Source: Hermatobates lingyangjiaoensis (lineage: Eukaryota; Arthropoda; Insecta; Hemiptera; Hermatobatidae). From it: DNA of 64,000 nucleotides. Made by a program: the position numbers and the translations under genes. The notes below the pieces were generated by a model, which was not told where the DNA came from, did not search any database, and worked only from the letters and a program-made list of their open reading frames with translations. How positions within the stretch are numbered: position 1 is the first letter of the stretch; the number at the start of each line of letters is the position of its first letter. Location of the stretch: contig JAPFBL010000068.1 in assembly GCA_026182355.1 (NCBI GenBank), forward strand, positions 5,087,001-5,151,000, in the 5' to 3' direction. Shown in pieces: positions 46,401 to 57,186 of the stretch.

Positions 46401-49400
46401 TGTAAGCCAAGTTTGATCACTTTAGAAGTTGAAGTTGACAATGTTGGCACAGCGTCTGAAAACTGTTGGAGAAGACTTGATATGCATTAGTTCTCAGAAG
46501 AACCGTCACTTGCTTCTGAACGTCTTTGATGTCCGTAAATCGTGATCTCTTTAAGGGCAGTTTAAGACGTAGAAACAAAAGAAAATCGGCATGCGGCAGA
46601 GCTGTAGAGTACAGTGGATGTTGCAAAACTGTTACACATGTTGATAAACTCGCCACGGCTTCAAAGCGTCCTGCTTTTTGTTTATCTGTTAGCATATGTG
46701 GTAAAAATCGTGAACAAATCTTGCGTTTGCCCAATTTTTCAATGACAACGGTCTCCACTGTGTCTTTGCTAATACCCAATTCTTCTGCCATTGATCGCAG
46801 AGTGAATCCTCAATCTTTTGATAGCACACTCGCACATGTTCAATGTTCTCTGGTGTCCTTGTGAATGGCCGGCCCTAAAGGGTCCTCAACCGATTCTTGC
46901 TAGCGCGAAAGCGTAATACACACCAATCGTACACACATTTCCTACTAACAGCCAACTTAACAGTCAAAAGGAAGTTTGATGCGTTATTAGACATATATAA
47001 CACTATCAACCATTTTGAATATCTTCAATGATTTGAACAATTTTAAAACCATAAAATTCTCATACTTAAATATCTTAACAAAACTATATACATTTAGAAA
47101 AATAATCTCCCAGTTTTTATTGGAAATGAATGAAATGTGCAGTGAGGAATAAAATAAATTTAAGACTTCGCGACGTTTATTTATCATTATTTACAGTTGA
47201 GCTCCAAATAGCAAACAAAAACCACGTATTTTTAGGATGGGCGGTCAGGAATCCGAAGAACACACACACACACACACACACACATACACACAGACCTTTC
47301 AATTAGTAAAAGTTCTCGTTATGGTTTCCAGCAGAACAAAAACTTTTTGCTTCCTATGCTAACGAATCCGTTAAATGTTAAGAACTGTAAGCACACTAGA
47401 AGTATAAGCAATATAGTCAAGTAGCTGCGATGAATATGTAAAATCAATATATGTGTATCAAAAGCTGATACAACTGTAACTCTTATCTAGAGAAGAACTA
47501 CTCCATTACTACTTTTGTATACAAACATTAGTTGTCATGCTACTAGCGATTCTGAAGAAGAACATTATTGACTGAAAAATCTCAGGAACATTGTAGAATT
47601 TCATACAGTTTATGCAAGTATGTTGATTTAAATATGTGTGAAATATTCCATTGCCTTGTTATCACTTATAGAGGGAGGGGGTGGGGAATTAAAACATCAA
47701 AAGATGTTTGTTTGACCGAAAGATATTTCTAAAATTCATAATATTCAAAAGCGATAAGTAGAAAAAATTATTTAGTGAAACTCGCAATGATGTAACAGTG
47801 AAGTGAAAATCTCTATATATAAAGTTTGTGAGTTTGTTTGTTCACCGATTTCCCGTGGAGATAGAGACCTGAAACTAAATATATATTATTTATTACGTGA
47901 ATAATGTTAAATAAAAGAAAATTATCACTGTATTCCGAAATTTTTTACAATAACTGTAACAAAATTTTTTTTATAAATTTAATATTTGCGTAGCATAAAC
48001 ACTGGTAATAAACTAAAGGCATGGAGCCAGGGTAGCCCACTAGCTTGCGTGCTCGCCGATGACAGTAGCATAAATATATTAAAAATAAATGTAAAAAAAA
48101 TTTTTGAATTTAAAATTTGAATAATATAAACAATGGTAATGAAGTAAAGGCATGAATCCAGGGTAGCTAGCCGCTTGCGTGCTTGATGATGGGAGTACTG
48201 CAAATCTATTATAAATAATTGTAGCAAATATATAATAAACTACCATATTTGTGGTTAAAAATCAATAATTTTACAAACTTGAACACAACTTTGTGATGTT
48301 GTTCTAAGGTAATATTTTAAAGACACATCCCTCTCATTAATATTATTTTATGTTAAGTAAATAAATTGAATGTTTTAATTTACAAGTTTTGTTTGTTTTA
48401 AATATATTTCATTGTGTACATAACTTGAATTGAGGTTATATTTATTTATATCATAAAATAAATTATTTATTTTTTTAAATGATGTTTATTTCGCTAAATA
48501 TCCTTATTTGAATTGTATATATCTTGAATCATGAATCAAAAGCTTCGGACATATAGTAATCTCTTTCCGTGGCTTACTAAAAGAAAGAATTAAAATTATC
48601 CCTGTCAATCATGTTCAGTGAATTAATTTCAATATATTGTTACAATTTCTCAGTGACACAAAGGGTCACAAAGGTGTAATCAGATAAAAGTGAATATAGA
48701 TGTAATATATATGTATATATACATATATATAAATGAAAAAGACAACACATAGAAGAAACGAGAAAACTTACTGGATTGATATTTCGAACTGAACTTCGTC
48801 ACCAGGAAGAGAGTAGAAGGGAAGAAGGAGAGATACGTGCCTTCACGTTTACCAGTGGAATGCACTGGTTCCAGGAGGAATGCGACTGAGGGTTCCAGGT
48901 GGTAGTCTCAGCCGCATTCCACTGGTACACGTGAACGCACGTATCTCTTCTTCTTCCCTTCTACTCTCTTCCTGACGACGAAGTTCAGTTCGAAATATCA
49001 ATCCAGTAAGTTTTCTCATTTCTTCTATGTGTTGTCTTTTTCATTTATTTACTGTCCTGTTTGAACTGTTTAGTATTTTCATTTATATATATAAATATGT
49101 ATATATATGAATGATGAAACCACAATATGAAACTGGAAAACAAGACTAAGATCTTTCAACCGTAACGAGCGGTCTTCGTCAGTTGGGTTTTTGACTCTGA
49201 CGAAGACCGCTTGTTACGGTTGAAAGATCTTAGTCTTGTTTTCCCATTTCATATTGTGGTTTGATCATTGATTGTTATTTCACATGTTTATGTGAAATAT
49301 TTATATATATATAACAAGGTTTTACAATAAACACGTGAAACAACAATCAATGTTTTCCCATTTCTTATTATGGTTTGAACATATATATATATTAATATGA

Positions 49401-52400
49401 TTTATAGATAGTGATGATTTTCCGGGACGTCCGTGCTGTGGCAAGCTCCCACTTTGATCACTACCAGTTCTGGCACAATTACACAGGAACTAGAGAAGCA
49501 TTCTTCGAGGCTTTCTTAGCAGACAAAGGTAACTAGCTTCTAATAGAGGAAACAGTATATAACATCTGTCACAAGTCCTATTAGAATGGTTATATGGAAG
49601 AACATTTCCTTCACACATCTTGAGTAAATCATATTAAAGATTGCAAGTTACAAAACTATCCATGTAACATGGATTGAAATATCAGTATAAATAAAGGGGA
49701 ATACGTTGAGAAAAGAAATAAATATAATGAATACTAAAATGAAAAGGAAATACATAACAATACAAGAATAAAAGGCTGTTGTATAAAGATTGAGTATTTG
49801 AGTTGTTTCAGCCAATATCAAATGAGTCAAATATGCAGGTATTTAAAGCTCTCAATGTAACATTAGTGTTAAAATCAGAGCATACTTTTATTTTAAAGAT
49901 TTGAACCCGAAAGCAGTCATTAAAACGTAGACCATGATAATAAGTATCATGGATTATAATATAAAGGCTTAGTTTTTTAAAAACAAACATGAAAGCAACC
50001 TAACATAGAAAGCATAACACTGAGCAAAATCTAACTGACAGATGACATTACAGGAGGTATTAAGATGATCGGCTTAGGTATTATCATGGGAGGGAGGAAG
50101 GAATTTATAAATACTTCATTTATATTGTCCATTCATATAGAATTCTTAACGATGATAAACAAAAAACAAGTTAATTTAATAAATATTGGTACCATTTGTG
50201 TGGTTGAGTCTTCTGAACGACTGAGAGTCATAAAGGAACATTAGCATGTATTTAAATCTCAAGACCAGGAAATAAAACTGCCAATTATAAAATCAGAAAA
50301 GAAACCATAACCCATAAATTAGAGATGTAAGAATTATTAAAAGACACTATAACTCAAATCACTAAGTGAAAGGAATAGCAATGTCATGTGATGAATTATC
50401 AAACAAGAGTTACTCTGAAGTATAGGAGAAAATGGATTTTTAAAATAATACCATGCAATTATCAATTAAGCAGCATAGCATTAAGTGACATGTTTGATTT
50501 CAGTGGCTTTATCACCTTATTGGAAACACATCTTCGGTAGATGGAATCTGCGACATCTTCCCAATGTCTACATCAACTGCTACGAACATATGAAAAAGGT
50601 ATCACAAAAATTCACTTTTTAGAAAAGATGTCAGGTTTAACGGGTAGCGTGCCCACCTTCAAAGATGGGTGATTCAAATCTTGACCATGACCCTATTCTT
50701 TGTGTGGTGGATATGAAATCTTGAGAGGACGTCAGTTTGAGAGGACGTAATAGACCAGACACTACATTGTATCAGGAAATCGTTAAAGATCCCTAACTTA
50801 ATAAACTTAAAAAAGAGTAAAATTTAAGACCCTCAATGTAGAATCAGGCTATAAATAAAATGGGCGAAATAACCAAAAACAACATTTATAAAGTTTTTTA
50901 GAAATAACATCTTTTTACAGGTACTGAAAAACAGCCATAAATTTTCTTAAATTCAATATAACTCTCCGAGAACTAACTTCTATTTACCATTTATATTTTT
51001 ATTTATTTTTTCATTAAAATAATATTCATTATTAATAGTTTTCATTATAAAGAATAATTTCATTATTTTAATCTTATAAGAGTTACTATACCACAAGATT
51101 TATTATTATGATACGGATCATACAGTAATAGTTGATACTAGAAAACCTTTATAGATTTCCAACCGTTGTTCGTCTCATCTCTCTTCCTTTCTTCTCCTGA
51201 AGGCGATTAATGCCAAAAATTACATTGAAATGCATGTTTTACCTTCCATTTGAGTTATTTTGCTATCTTCGAGCTCTCTATATATTTTTCAGTAAATATA
51301 TCAGACAACTAAATGAAACGTACCATGAACTAAATAAACTTAATTCACAAAAGGAACCCACATAAAAGAGGTTATAAAAATTCACTGATGTATTATATTT
51401 CGAATGCCTCGTCATCTGGTAGAAAGGTGTAAATCTTTCCGAAGACAAGTGACAACTGAAGTGAAGTCTCATTGAAGATTCACTCAATCAGTGTAGCCAA
51501 CTTAGGAAGGGATCAAAGACAAGAATAAATAACAAAATTTAAAAAAAAATACTAAACAAATGAACCATAATGAAAAATAAGTAAACAAAAATTGTTTAAA
51601 TATTAAATAAATAATAAATAATAATTCAAAATTAAAGTTAAGCATAGGAACAGATGTACCACAAATGAGTCGAATAAGTACTTCTTCTGAAGCCTTCGAA
51701 GTGATATTAGAGGAGGGATCAGGAATCTGCCTATGAACCTATACATAAAAACAGTATTTGAAACTGATTCCATGAGAACGCAGTAATTATTACCGGTTAT
51801 TACAGGGAAGGTAATTTATTTCAGATCAGCAGTACTGCTATGAGAACTATCATAGCTCTGTCTTCGGTCAAACAATTTATAGAGACGCTTGAACTTTCCT
51901 TGCCGCTCACCAACTCCTTCCAAGCTTTATACCCCCTTCATAGAAAATATCTTTTTCATTTAACCATACAATAAACACGAGTTAGACTTGTTTCATTCGT
52001 CCTTCCAAACTATTTATTCATATATTTTCTTTACTCACTGAGTGTCCTACACTCACATCACACCACTAGAAGGTTCTAGGGGTGACTGAAGTGGTACTAC
52101 TTTTCTTATTGCCACCTATTTTCCTGGTGCTCATAGGCTGGGGGCAGAGTCATCAAGGAGTTTTCCCTATACTTTCTTCATCCTCCTGTACATCTATTTT
52201 CAAGGAGATGCCTTCAGTCACCTACCACTAAACTGCTAATTAGTAAGTTAAACAGTTTTCAATTAGGCTTATCTATATATAACGTATATAATCGATAACA
52301 AGATTTCACAATAAACACGTGAAACAACAATCAATGTTCAACCTACAATAAAAAATTGGAAAAAAAGGCTAAAATCTTTCAACCGTAACAAGCGGTCTTC

Positions 52401-52953
52401 GTCAAAGTCAAAAACGTAACTGAAACACAAGATGCAGAAACATCATGGTGCGGTGCCGAGAGGAGTGGGAGAGAAGAGAGCCTCATCTAAGAGGCTTGGC
52501 AGCTAGCGGATAATTTTTTACTTTTTCTTATTGTACTCCTTTGTTTACCCAGGAATCCCTCCCAGGACTATTGCCCTTTCCTGTACTTTACAACATTTTT
52601 AAAATATCTCTCTTCCATCCCATCACGTTTCTGCATCTTGTATTTCAATTGGGTTTTTGACTCTGGCGAAGACCGCTTGTTACGGTTGAAAGATCTTCGT
52701 CTTTTTTCCATTTCTTATTGTAGTTTGAACATATATGTATCTTTAAATTACACAAACGACGACACAGAAAAAGATAAAATACACAGTTACTAAATTCAAT
52801 ATTTTGAACTGTTGTTCGTCATCAGAAGAAGACTAGAAGAGAGAAGACTCATTTAAGATTTGGTTACCAAACCTCAGTAGAGATTTTACGAAGACCGCGG
52901 GTTACAGTTGAAAGTTCTTAATCTTTTTGCTGATTTCTTACTGTGATTTAGAC

Positions 52954-53001
<48 letters not shown>

Positions 53002-53538
53002 ATTACATTTATACTACAGTATGGTGTATAGTTAGTAATAATGTATATAATATACATTAGATATATAATGATATATATATGTAATCCTCACTGATAGATG
53101 CATAGGGGCTACCGATCATTCTGCAGGGTAGACTGTCGTACATATATTTAAAAACCATTAAGTTGCTAGAGTAAAATCCGATTAGTTTTGTATGCCGATA
53201 GATATTTTCAATAAGAAGTGTTATTGTTATTCTTTTTTTCAAAGGACCTGGAAGGCGTTATCAAAGAGCTGTCTGTATTTTATGACATAAAACTAAGAGA
53301 TGGACAGCTGGGTGCAATGATTCACCACTTGAGTTTTAAAGAGATGAAGAAGAACAAAAGTATCAACCATGAGGATTGGGCTCTGAAGAATGGAGTAGTA
53401 GGAGCGGAGTTCATCAGGCATGGCGAGTCGGAAAGGTGGAAGAAAACCATGGAACCTGAGATGGTGGAGAGATTTAACAAGTGGATAGAAAAACACACTC
53501 AAGGCACTGACTACGACCTTCATCCTATCTCTGGATGA
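43196..53538 (+). CDS. Cytosolic sulfotransferase (SULT family), six coding exons
   Basis: Transfers sulfate from PAPS to hydroxyl or amine groups of small molecules; in insects the family handles hormones, xenobiotics and, in some lineages, luciferin-like compounds. The six exons join in phase to 954 nt, giving 317 residues, a normal SULT length. Motifs: TFPNSGTIW at 66-74 (5'-phosphosulfate loop), SHLP with the catalytic His132, FRDVRAVASS with Arg154 and Ser162 for the 3'-phosphate, and IRHG plus W285-K286 near the C-terminus. There is no signal peptide or membrane helix, so it is cytosolic. The loop has Asn69 where Lys is usual, which may lower or change activity. The substrate cannot be told from sequence. 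Confidence 0.93.
44390..44645 (+). repeat. Dispersed repeat family B, copy 6 (partial, SULT intron 1)
   Basis: The 3' part of the family: CATAATGCATAATTGCTCCC, ATCAATGATTGTGAATTGTA, a short CACCCACCCACAG tract, GACATCATCGAAAAAACAT, CTCAAACCATGTAAATCCGT and a decayed end CTACACTTTATAAAG. Confidence 0.65.
44879..44978 (+). CDS. Sulfotransferase coding exon 2
   Basis: Phase 1 in (TTTTTACAG), phase 2 out (TTTGA|GTAAGA). It completes the loop (GTIWTKELIWIL) and encodes the following helix, CNDCDFEKAKQIDLVDRF and SYFE, as in other SULTs. Confidence 0.93.
45270..45402 (+). CDS. Sulfotransferase coding exon 3, with catalytic His
   Basis: Phase 2 in (TTATTATAG), phase 0 out (AAA|GTAAGA). It encodes YSSVSQLVENDVLTTLDRME and then SPRFINSHLPIELLP. 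The S-P-R-x-I-x-S-H-L-P motif holds the catalytic histidine. It ends WTVKPK, directly before the strand of exon 4. Confidence 0.94.
45541..46419. other. SULT intron 3, left part: no gene seen
   Basis: AT-rich intronic DNA. The open frame reaching 45540 is read-through of exon 3 into the intron. Confidence 0.5.
46420..46900 (-). pseudogene. Mariner-family transposase relic, internally deleted (SULT intron 3)
   Basis: The minus-strand frame MAEELGISKDTVETVVIEKLG, RKICSRFLPHMLTDKQKAGR matches the helix-turn-helix linker of mariner transposases. It jumps directly to ALPHADFLLFLRLKLPLKRSR and DIKDVQKQVTVLL, the C-terminal A-P-A-D-F-x-L-F box. The middle part with the first two catalytic Asp residues is gone, so it cannot transpose. 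Upstream, RTPENIEHVR in another frame fits the same family. Confidence 0.8.
47260..47293 (+). repeat. AC microsatellite
   Basis: An AC run of about 15 units with one interruption (CACATACACACAG) in SULT intron 3. Confidence 0.9.
47975..48228 (+). repeat. Tandem duplication, two units of about 130 bp
   Basis: Unit 1 (about 47975-48100) and unit 2 (about 48105-48228) share, in order, ATAAACA(C/A)TGGTAAT, AA(C/G)TAAAGGCATG, CCAGGGTAGC, GCTTGCGTGCT and GATGA. They are diverged and have indels. An open frame on the minus strand through both is without domain pattern and not called. Confidence 0.75.
48731..49046. repeat. Inverted-repeat (fold-back) element, family D
   Basis: The left arm 48731-48863 and right arm 48914-49046 are near-perfect reverse complements (only a handful of mismatches by eye over 133 bp) around a 50-bp loop. 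Arm landmarks: AAATGAAAAAGACAACACAT, ACTTACTGGATTGATATTTC and GAACTGAACTTCGTC. An RNA through this SULT intron would form a long hairpin. A diverged half-copy lies at about 52755-52850. Confidence 0.9.
49119..49260. repeat. Inverted-repeat (fold-back) element, family C, copy 2
   Basis: Arms of about 63 bp with a loop of about 16 bp: ACCACAATATGAAA and AAAACAAGACTAAGATCTTT, CAACCGTAACGAGCGGTCTT face their reverse complements. It is the same arm family as at 23.1 and 52.3 kb. It lies 72 bp after family D and about 150 bp before SULT exon 4. Confidence 0.9.
49318..49380 (+). repeat. Family C fragment next to SULT exon 4
   Basis: A single outer-arm piece: CAATAAACACGTGAAACAAC, AATCAATG and CCCATTTCTTATTATGGTTT. 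The same words flank the fold-back copy at 52.3 kb. It ends less than 30 bp before the exon 4 acceptor. Confidence 0.7.
49408..49528 (+). CDS. Sulfotransferase coding exon 4, 3'-phosphate site
   Basis: Phase 0 in (TTTATAG), phase 1 out (AAAG|GTAACT). IVMIFRDVRAVASSHFDHY carries the Arg and Ser that hold the 3'-phosphate of PAPS (R-x7-S). FWHNYTGTREAFFEAFLAD then follows the family pattern. It is separated from exon 3 by 4 kb of transposon-rich intron. Confidence 0.93.
50504..50598 (+). CDS. Sulfotransferase coding exon 5
   Basis: Phase 1 in (TTTCAG), phase 0 out (AAG|GTATCA). It encodes VALSPYWKHIFGRWNLRHLP followed by NVYINCYEHMKK. This corresponds to the P-x-W-x-H-x-x-x-W and Y-E-x-M-K-x-D segments of SULTs; the Asp begins exon 6. 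Confidence 0.93.
50641..50830 (+). repeat. Possible SINE (SULT intron 5)
   Basis: GGGTAGCGTGCCCACCTTCA and GATTCAAATCTTGACC make a box A/box B-like pair. It is followed by a body with GTATCAGGAAATCGTTAAAG and CCCTAACTTAATAAAC; a similar AAATCGTTAAAAATTCTTAA phrase occurs at about 2550. The rest of intron 5 up to 52.3 kb shows no gene. Confidence 0.4.
52297..52735. repeat. Inverted-repeat element, family C, copy 3, with long spacer
   Basis: The left arm 52297-52414 (AATAAACACGTGAAACAACA, then CAACCGTAACAAGCGGTCTT) and right arm about 52647-52730 face each other across about 230 bp. The spacer's own ends are again complementary (AGATGCAGAAACATCATGG against CCATCACGTTTCTGCATC). It is in SULT intron 5. 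Half-copies of the right arm lie at 52880-52945 and 53805-53845. Confidence 0.8.
52960..52998 (+). repeat. AT microsatellite
   Basis: A TA run of about 19 units, uninterrupted, in SULT intron 5, about 250 bp before exon 6. Confidence 0.95.
53245..53538 (+). CDS. Sulfotransferase coding exon 6 and stop
   Basis: Phase 0 in (TTTTTTTCAAAG), with stop TGA at 53536. It starts DLEGVIKELSVFYDIKL, then MIHHLSFKEMKKNK and EFIRHGESERWKKTMEPEMV. The R-x-G stretch equals the R-K-G-x-x-G-D-W-K loop of SULTs, but G-D is replaced by S-E-R. It ends YDLHPISG. Confidence 0.95.
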   Translation, partial: DLEGVIKELSVFYDIKLRDGQLGAMIHHLSFKEMKKNKSINHEDWALKNGVVGAEFIRHGESERWKKTMEPEMVERFNKWIEKHTQGTDYDLHPISG

Positions 53539-53710
53539 AGAAAAATCTCTTTTAGAATGTAAAACAACTCCCTTTTGGTGTTCTGTACCACTTCAAGTAA
53601 TACAAACATTATTTGGTAGTAGATAATGCACCAGTTTAATACTTGGACAATTTCAGAAAGAAACATTCATGTATATTTCCCCAACTTAAAATGTATAATT
53701 TTTCAAATTG

Positions 53711-53716
53711 ATTAAA
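53711..53716 (+). terminator. Candidate polyadenylation signal of the sulfotransferase
   Basis: ATTAAA lies 173 bases after the stop codon in AT-rich DNA. No AATAAA lies closer. It is the best candidate, but such hexamers are frequent here by chance. Confidence 0.25.
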
Positions 53717-53845
53717 ATCAATACAAAATACAAATATAAATAATATTTAAACCAATATTACATTATCGAATACATTTATTAAATACTAGCAGACGACCCT
53801 CAATCGTCTAAGTTGAAAGATCTTAGTCTTTTTCTCTCATTTCAA

Positions 53846-55404
53846 AGATCTTTGACGTATCACGTTTGGATTCCGTATGATTGCAGCGAACCCTTTCATC
53901 TTTAGTTAACACTTGCTCTAGTGCTTCAAATAGTTCACTGTGTGAGTTACAACTTCACATTATTGTGTGTAACTCTGTATGCACACAGTCCCTGTCAATA
54001 TAAATTTCATCTACTGCCCACAAATATTTAGAACTGACCTTAGGTTTGTTGACCTTATTTTGTCATTCATTGAACTTAAATATTAATTAAACCAATTTTA
54101 TTTCAATATCTAAAATACACATCGCTTTTCGCCTTGACTGTTAGACATTTTTATAGGTTCCTATTTTAACAAAACTTTTTTGATTAATAGAGTGTAACAA
54201 ATTCAAAACTATAGTATGATTAAAAAATTAAATAATCATGTGTTTCATTTAATTCTGGATAGCATACTATACCGAACTGGGTAAAAATAAAACATAAATT
54301 ATAAATAAATTTTGATTTAAAGAAATATTTAATGATATCATTCTAAGATCAGGGTAGGTAACGTGGTTACCACCTACAGATTAGCCGAAAAGTTTTCTTT
54401 CAGTAAATTTTTATATACAAAATAAATATTTTTTATATAGAAAGGCACAAATGTGGAAAAGATTTATAACTTACTTTATCATTGTCTGTTCCATGATTAC
54501 ATATTCCACTAGTCTAAATAGACTTAGGTAGGTAAACCTAATGTGGTTGTTTCCTTTGGGAGAACGCACAAAGATTAGAAGGTCTTTTATGATAACTTCG
54601 ACACAGAACCAATGGCAGCTCCTGTCTAAATAGAGTTTAACCAGGGAAGGTTAAGGTAGCTGTTGTTATAAGGAGATCACACAGTAAAAACACAAGGAAC
54701 AAGGAATAACTAAAAAGTATAAAAATGAAATTTTAAAAATATGATTTAATTGCCTTTGAATAATAGTTGGATTGCTTCAATCTCTCTTTATTAAGAGAGA
54801 ATTAAATTACATGCTTCAACAAACATAGTATGAAAAATAGCAGAATCATAGGTTGAATCAGGATAGAATGTAAAGTGTACAATTTTGCACGTATGTTGTT
54901 CACAAAGGAAGTGATGACATAAAATAATTATATTATGTGCGTATAATAGTTATATGTGTAGAATGACATAGCTGAGTTTCTGACAGCAACTTGAGACGAA
55001 CTTTCCTTCTCCTAATAAGGGTTGACATATTTAAGTTTGGATATATATTGGTCATTGGGATATATTATTATTGGTTATAACTACTCGAAGTTAGTTATAA
55101 CCACAAATCTCAAAGGTTTGTCTACTCACTGGATGGGATTTTCAAAACGACAAGACATTACTGATTCACGAGCTATTTTAGCTATTTCTGATAAATAGTT
55201 AGGCTATTTATATGATTATAATCATTATAAAAGTAATGAATCATTAATTTTATGTTAGCTTCTCAGTTTTTACTTTCTTTGCTCTCTGATAACATAAATG
55301 ATGAAAGACCTCAGAGTATTTATTTCTGTTGTTTTATTTTCCCATTGTGGTTTAAAACTTCATTGATAGCATCACGTGTTTATTTATTGTGATTTTTCTG
55401 GACA
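53846..55404. other. Downstream of the sulfotransferase: no gene seen
   Basis: AT-rich intergenic DNA. About 55310-55400 carries diverged words of the family C outer arm (TTTCCCATTGTGGTTT, CACGTGTTTATT). Confidence 0.5.
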
Positions 55405-55409
55405 ATGTC

Positions 55410-56790
55410 ATATATATACAAAATCATAAAAAATTAATAAAATACTTAACCAAAATGTTGCACATACCTGAATCCATTGGTCTCTCAGTAGTAACATACT
55501 GGTTTGTACAGGGTCAGTTATGTTGTAATGCTGAAGAAAGTACAAGTACATATCAATAGGAATCTTAAGTTTTTTATTGTGAAAATATTTTTAATTATAG
55601 AAATAAACTTGAAAGATGAACCATTCAAACCAACATTGCATACAAGGATAATTTTCGTAAAAACAAATATTAGTTATATCACTAACCACCTCTTACTACA
55701 TATTAAAGACATAGTTTTACACTTACTAGAAAAAATAATAATCTGAATGATGTAACGTCGTCGTTATCATCATTATCATCAATCGTAGTGACCTTTTATA
55801 GTAAAGCTAAAACTACTTACTACATGTTTATCACATTGTAAAATGATGGCTGCCACATTTGAAAAAATCATTCAGTTAAATTATTATCATAATTTTGGTA
55901 ACACATTCAATTATAGTACTGTTGAGCATAAACCAAACCAGATTTTTGATAAAGAATTAAGTAAACAAATCAATTTCTATATGAAAATAAGTTTTACTTC
56001 AAGAAAGCTATAAATGAAACAAAACGGTTGCCATTATTCCACAATTAAGTGTTAGCCTTTCGGGAGTGCTTTTAAATAAAGCTTTAATAACTTAGAATTT
56101 TATTCACTCAACTTGATATTTCATACTTAAATAATTTAACATTAATGAGATTTGAAAATAATTAGATATTATCACTTAATGATTACTTTCATTGAATATG
56201 GCGGTTCAATTTTAATTGAGCATTCTTTTTGGTTAGAACATTTTGTCTCTTTTGCTAAAATAAAATCTTGAGAATAAACATAATGTAAAAAAGATTTAAA
56301 ATGCTTATTATCAATTATTTAAGAAGTATAATCACTTACTATATTAACAGTGCATATTTGTTACAAAATATTTTACATATAATTACACCTATTTTAATTA
56401 GAAATATGTTTTAAATTTCTAATTTAATTAAATTTCACTTAATTTCTTAAGATATTTTTACTTAATTTATTTTATACAATTACAATAATTTAAGATGAAT
56501 CAAGGAATAACATTTCGATTAAGTTATTAAAATGAGTTATGGAAGTTTACTTCTTATAATTTAGTAGCACTACTTAAAACATTTTTGATATACGTCATAT
56601 TAAAGATGTACATATTTATACATAACAAATACTACAGTATTAAGCATTTTATATTCCATTTATTAAGCAATTACGAATTAGATAACCTAAAAATGAGATA
56701 ACGTTAAACATTCATTGTAAATTAAGAAGGTGTAACTTATTTAAGTTATATCATAAATAAGGAGTGAATTTCGTACTGCAATTGTAATTT
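55410..56790 (+). repeat. Intergenic duplicated segment, copy 1
   Basis: About 1.4 kb that recurs in the same orientation at 61885-63580. Matching blocks run in order from AAAATGTTGCA(C/T)ATAC through GTTAT(G/A)TT(G/A)TAATG, CCACCTCTTA, TTTTATTCACTCAACTT, AAATATGTTTTAAATTTC-like AT blocks, GTACATATTTATAC and GCATTTTATATT to a GAGTGAATT / TAGTGAATT end. An 80-codon open frame in this copy is not kept in copy 2, so it is not called. Confidence 0.85.
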
Positions 56791-57127
56791 TACAATACTG
56801 CAATTGTACTGGGTTAATTTTACTTATTGAGTAATATATTTTGCCTTAAACAAGATTTTTTGTGGAGGACTTTTAATCGTACTAACAAGATGGGGAAGGA
56901 AATTTATCAACCTTTTCAAATTCACTCTTTTAGAAATCAAATTCTCACTAGATATTTTATTCAAAAACCTGGTGTGACCTACACTCAACTTTACTATAAG
57001 TAAATATAATATTAAACTCATTGACAACCAACTAATTTTTGTTTTGTTGTACGGCAGTGCAGACATCTTAATCAATAATGTATCATTTCATATTGGGGGA
57101 ATTCAAGAATTACGTCTCGCACAAAAA

Positions 57128-57186
57128 AATTTAATATGAAACTAAAAACGCGTTTCGAACACTTAGTGTTCTTCTTCAGGTTAAGA
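57128..57186 (-). repeat. Penelope-type end motif with hammerhead-like core
   Basis: The minus strand reads CCTGAAGAAGAACACTAAGT followed by GTTCGAAACGCG: CTGAAGA, one extra A, a perfect 6-bp stem GAACAC/GTGTTC with loop TAA, then GAAA. This is the layout of a hammerhead catalytic core, as carried by Penelope-like elements, apart from the bulged base. No convincing stem I is seen, so activity is unlikely or unproven. Confidence 0.4.

Noticed and set aside
49160..49235. Complete, active hammerhead ribozyme
   Set aside because: The core and stem II are present, but there is one extra base and the flanks do not form a convincing stem I; kept only as hammerhead-like.
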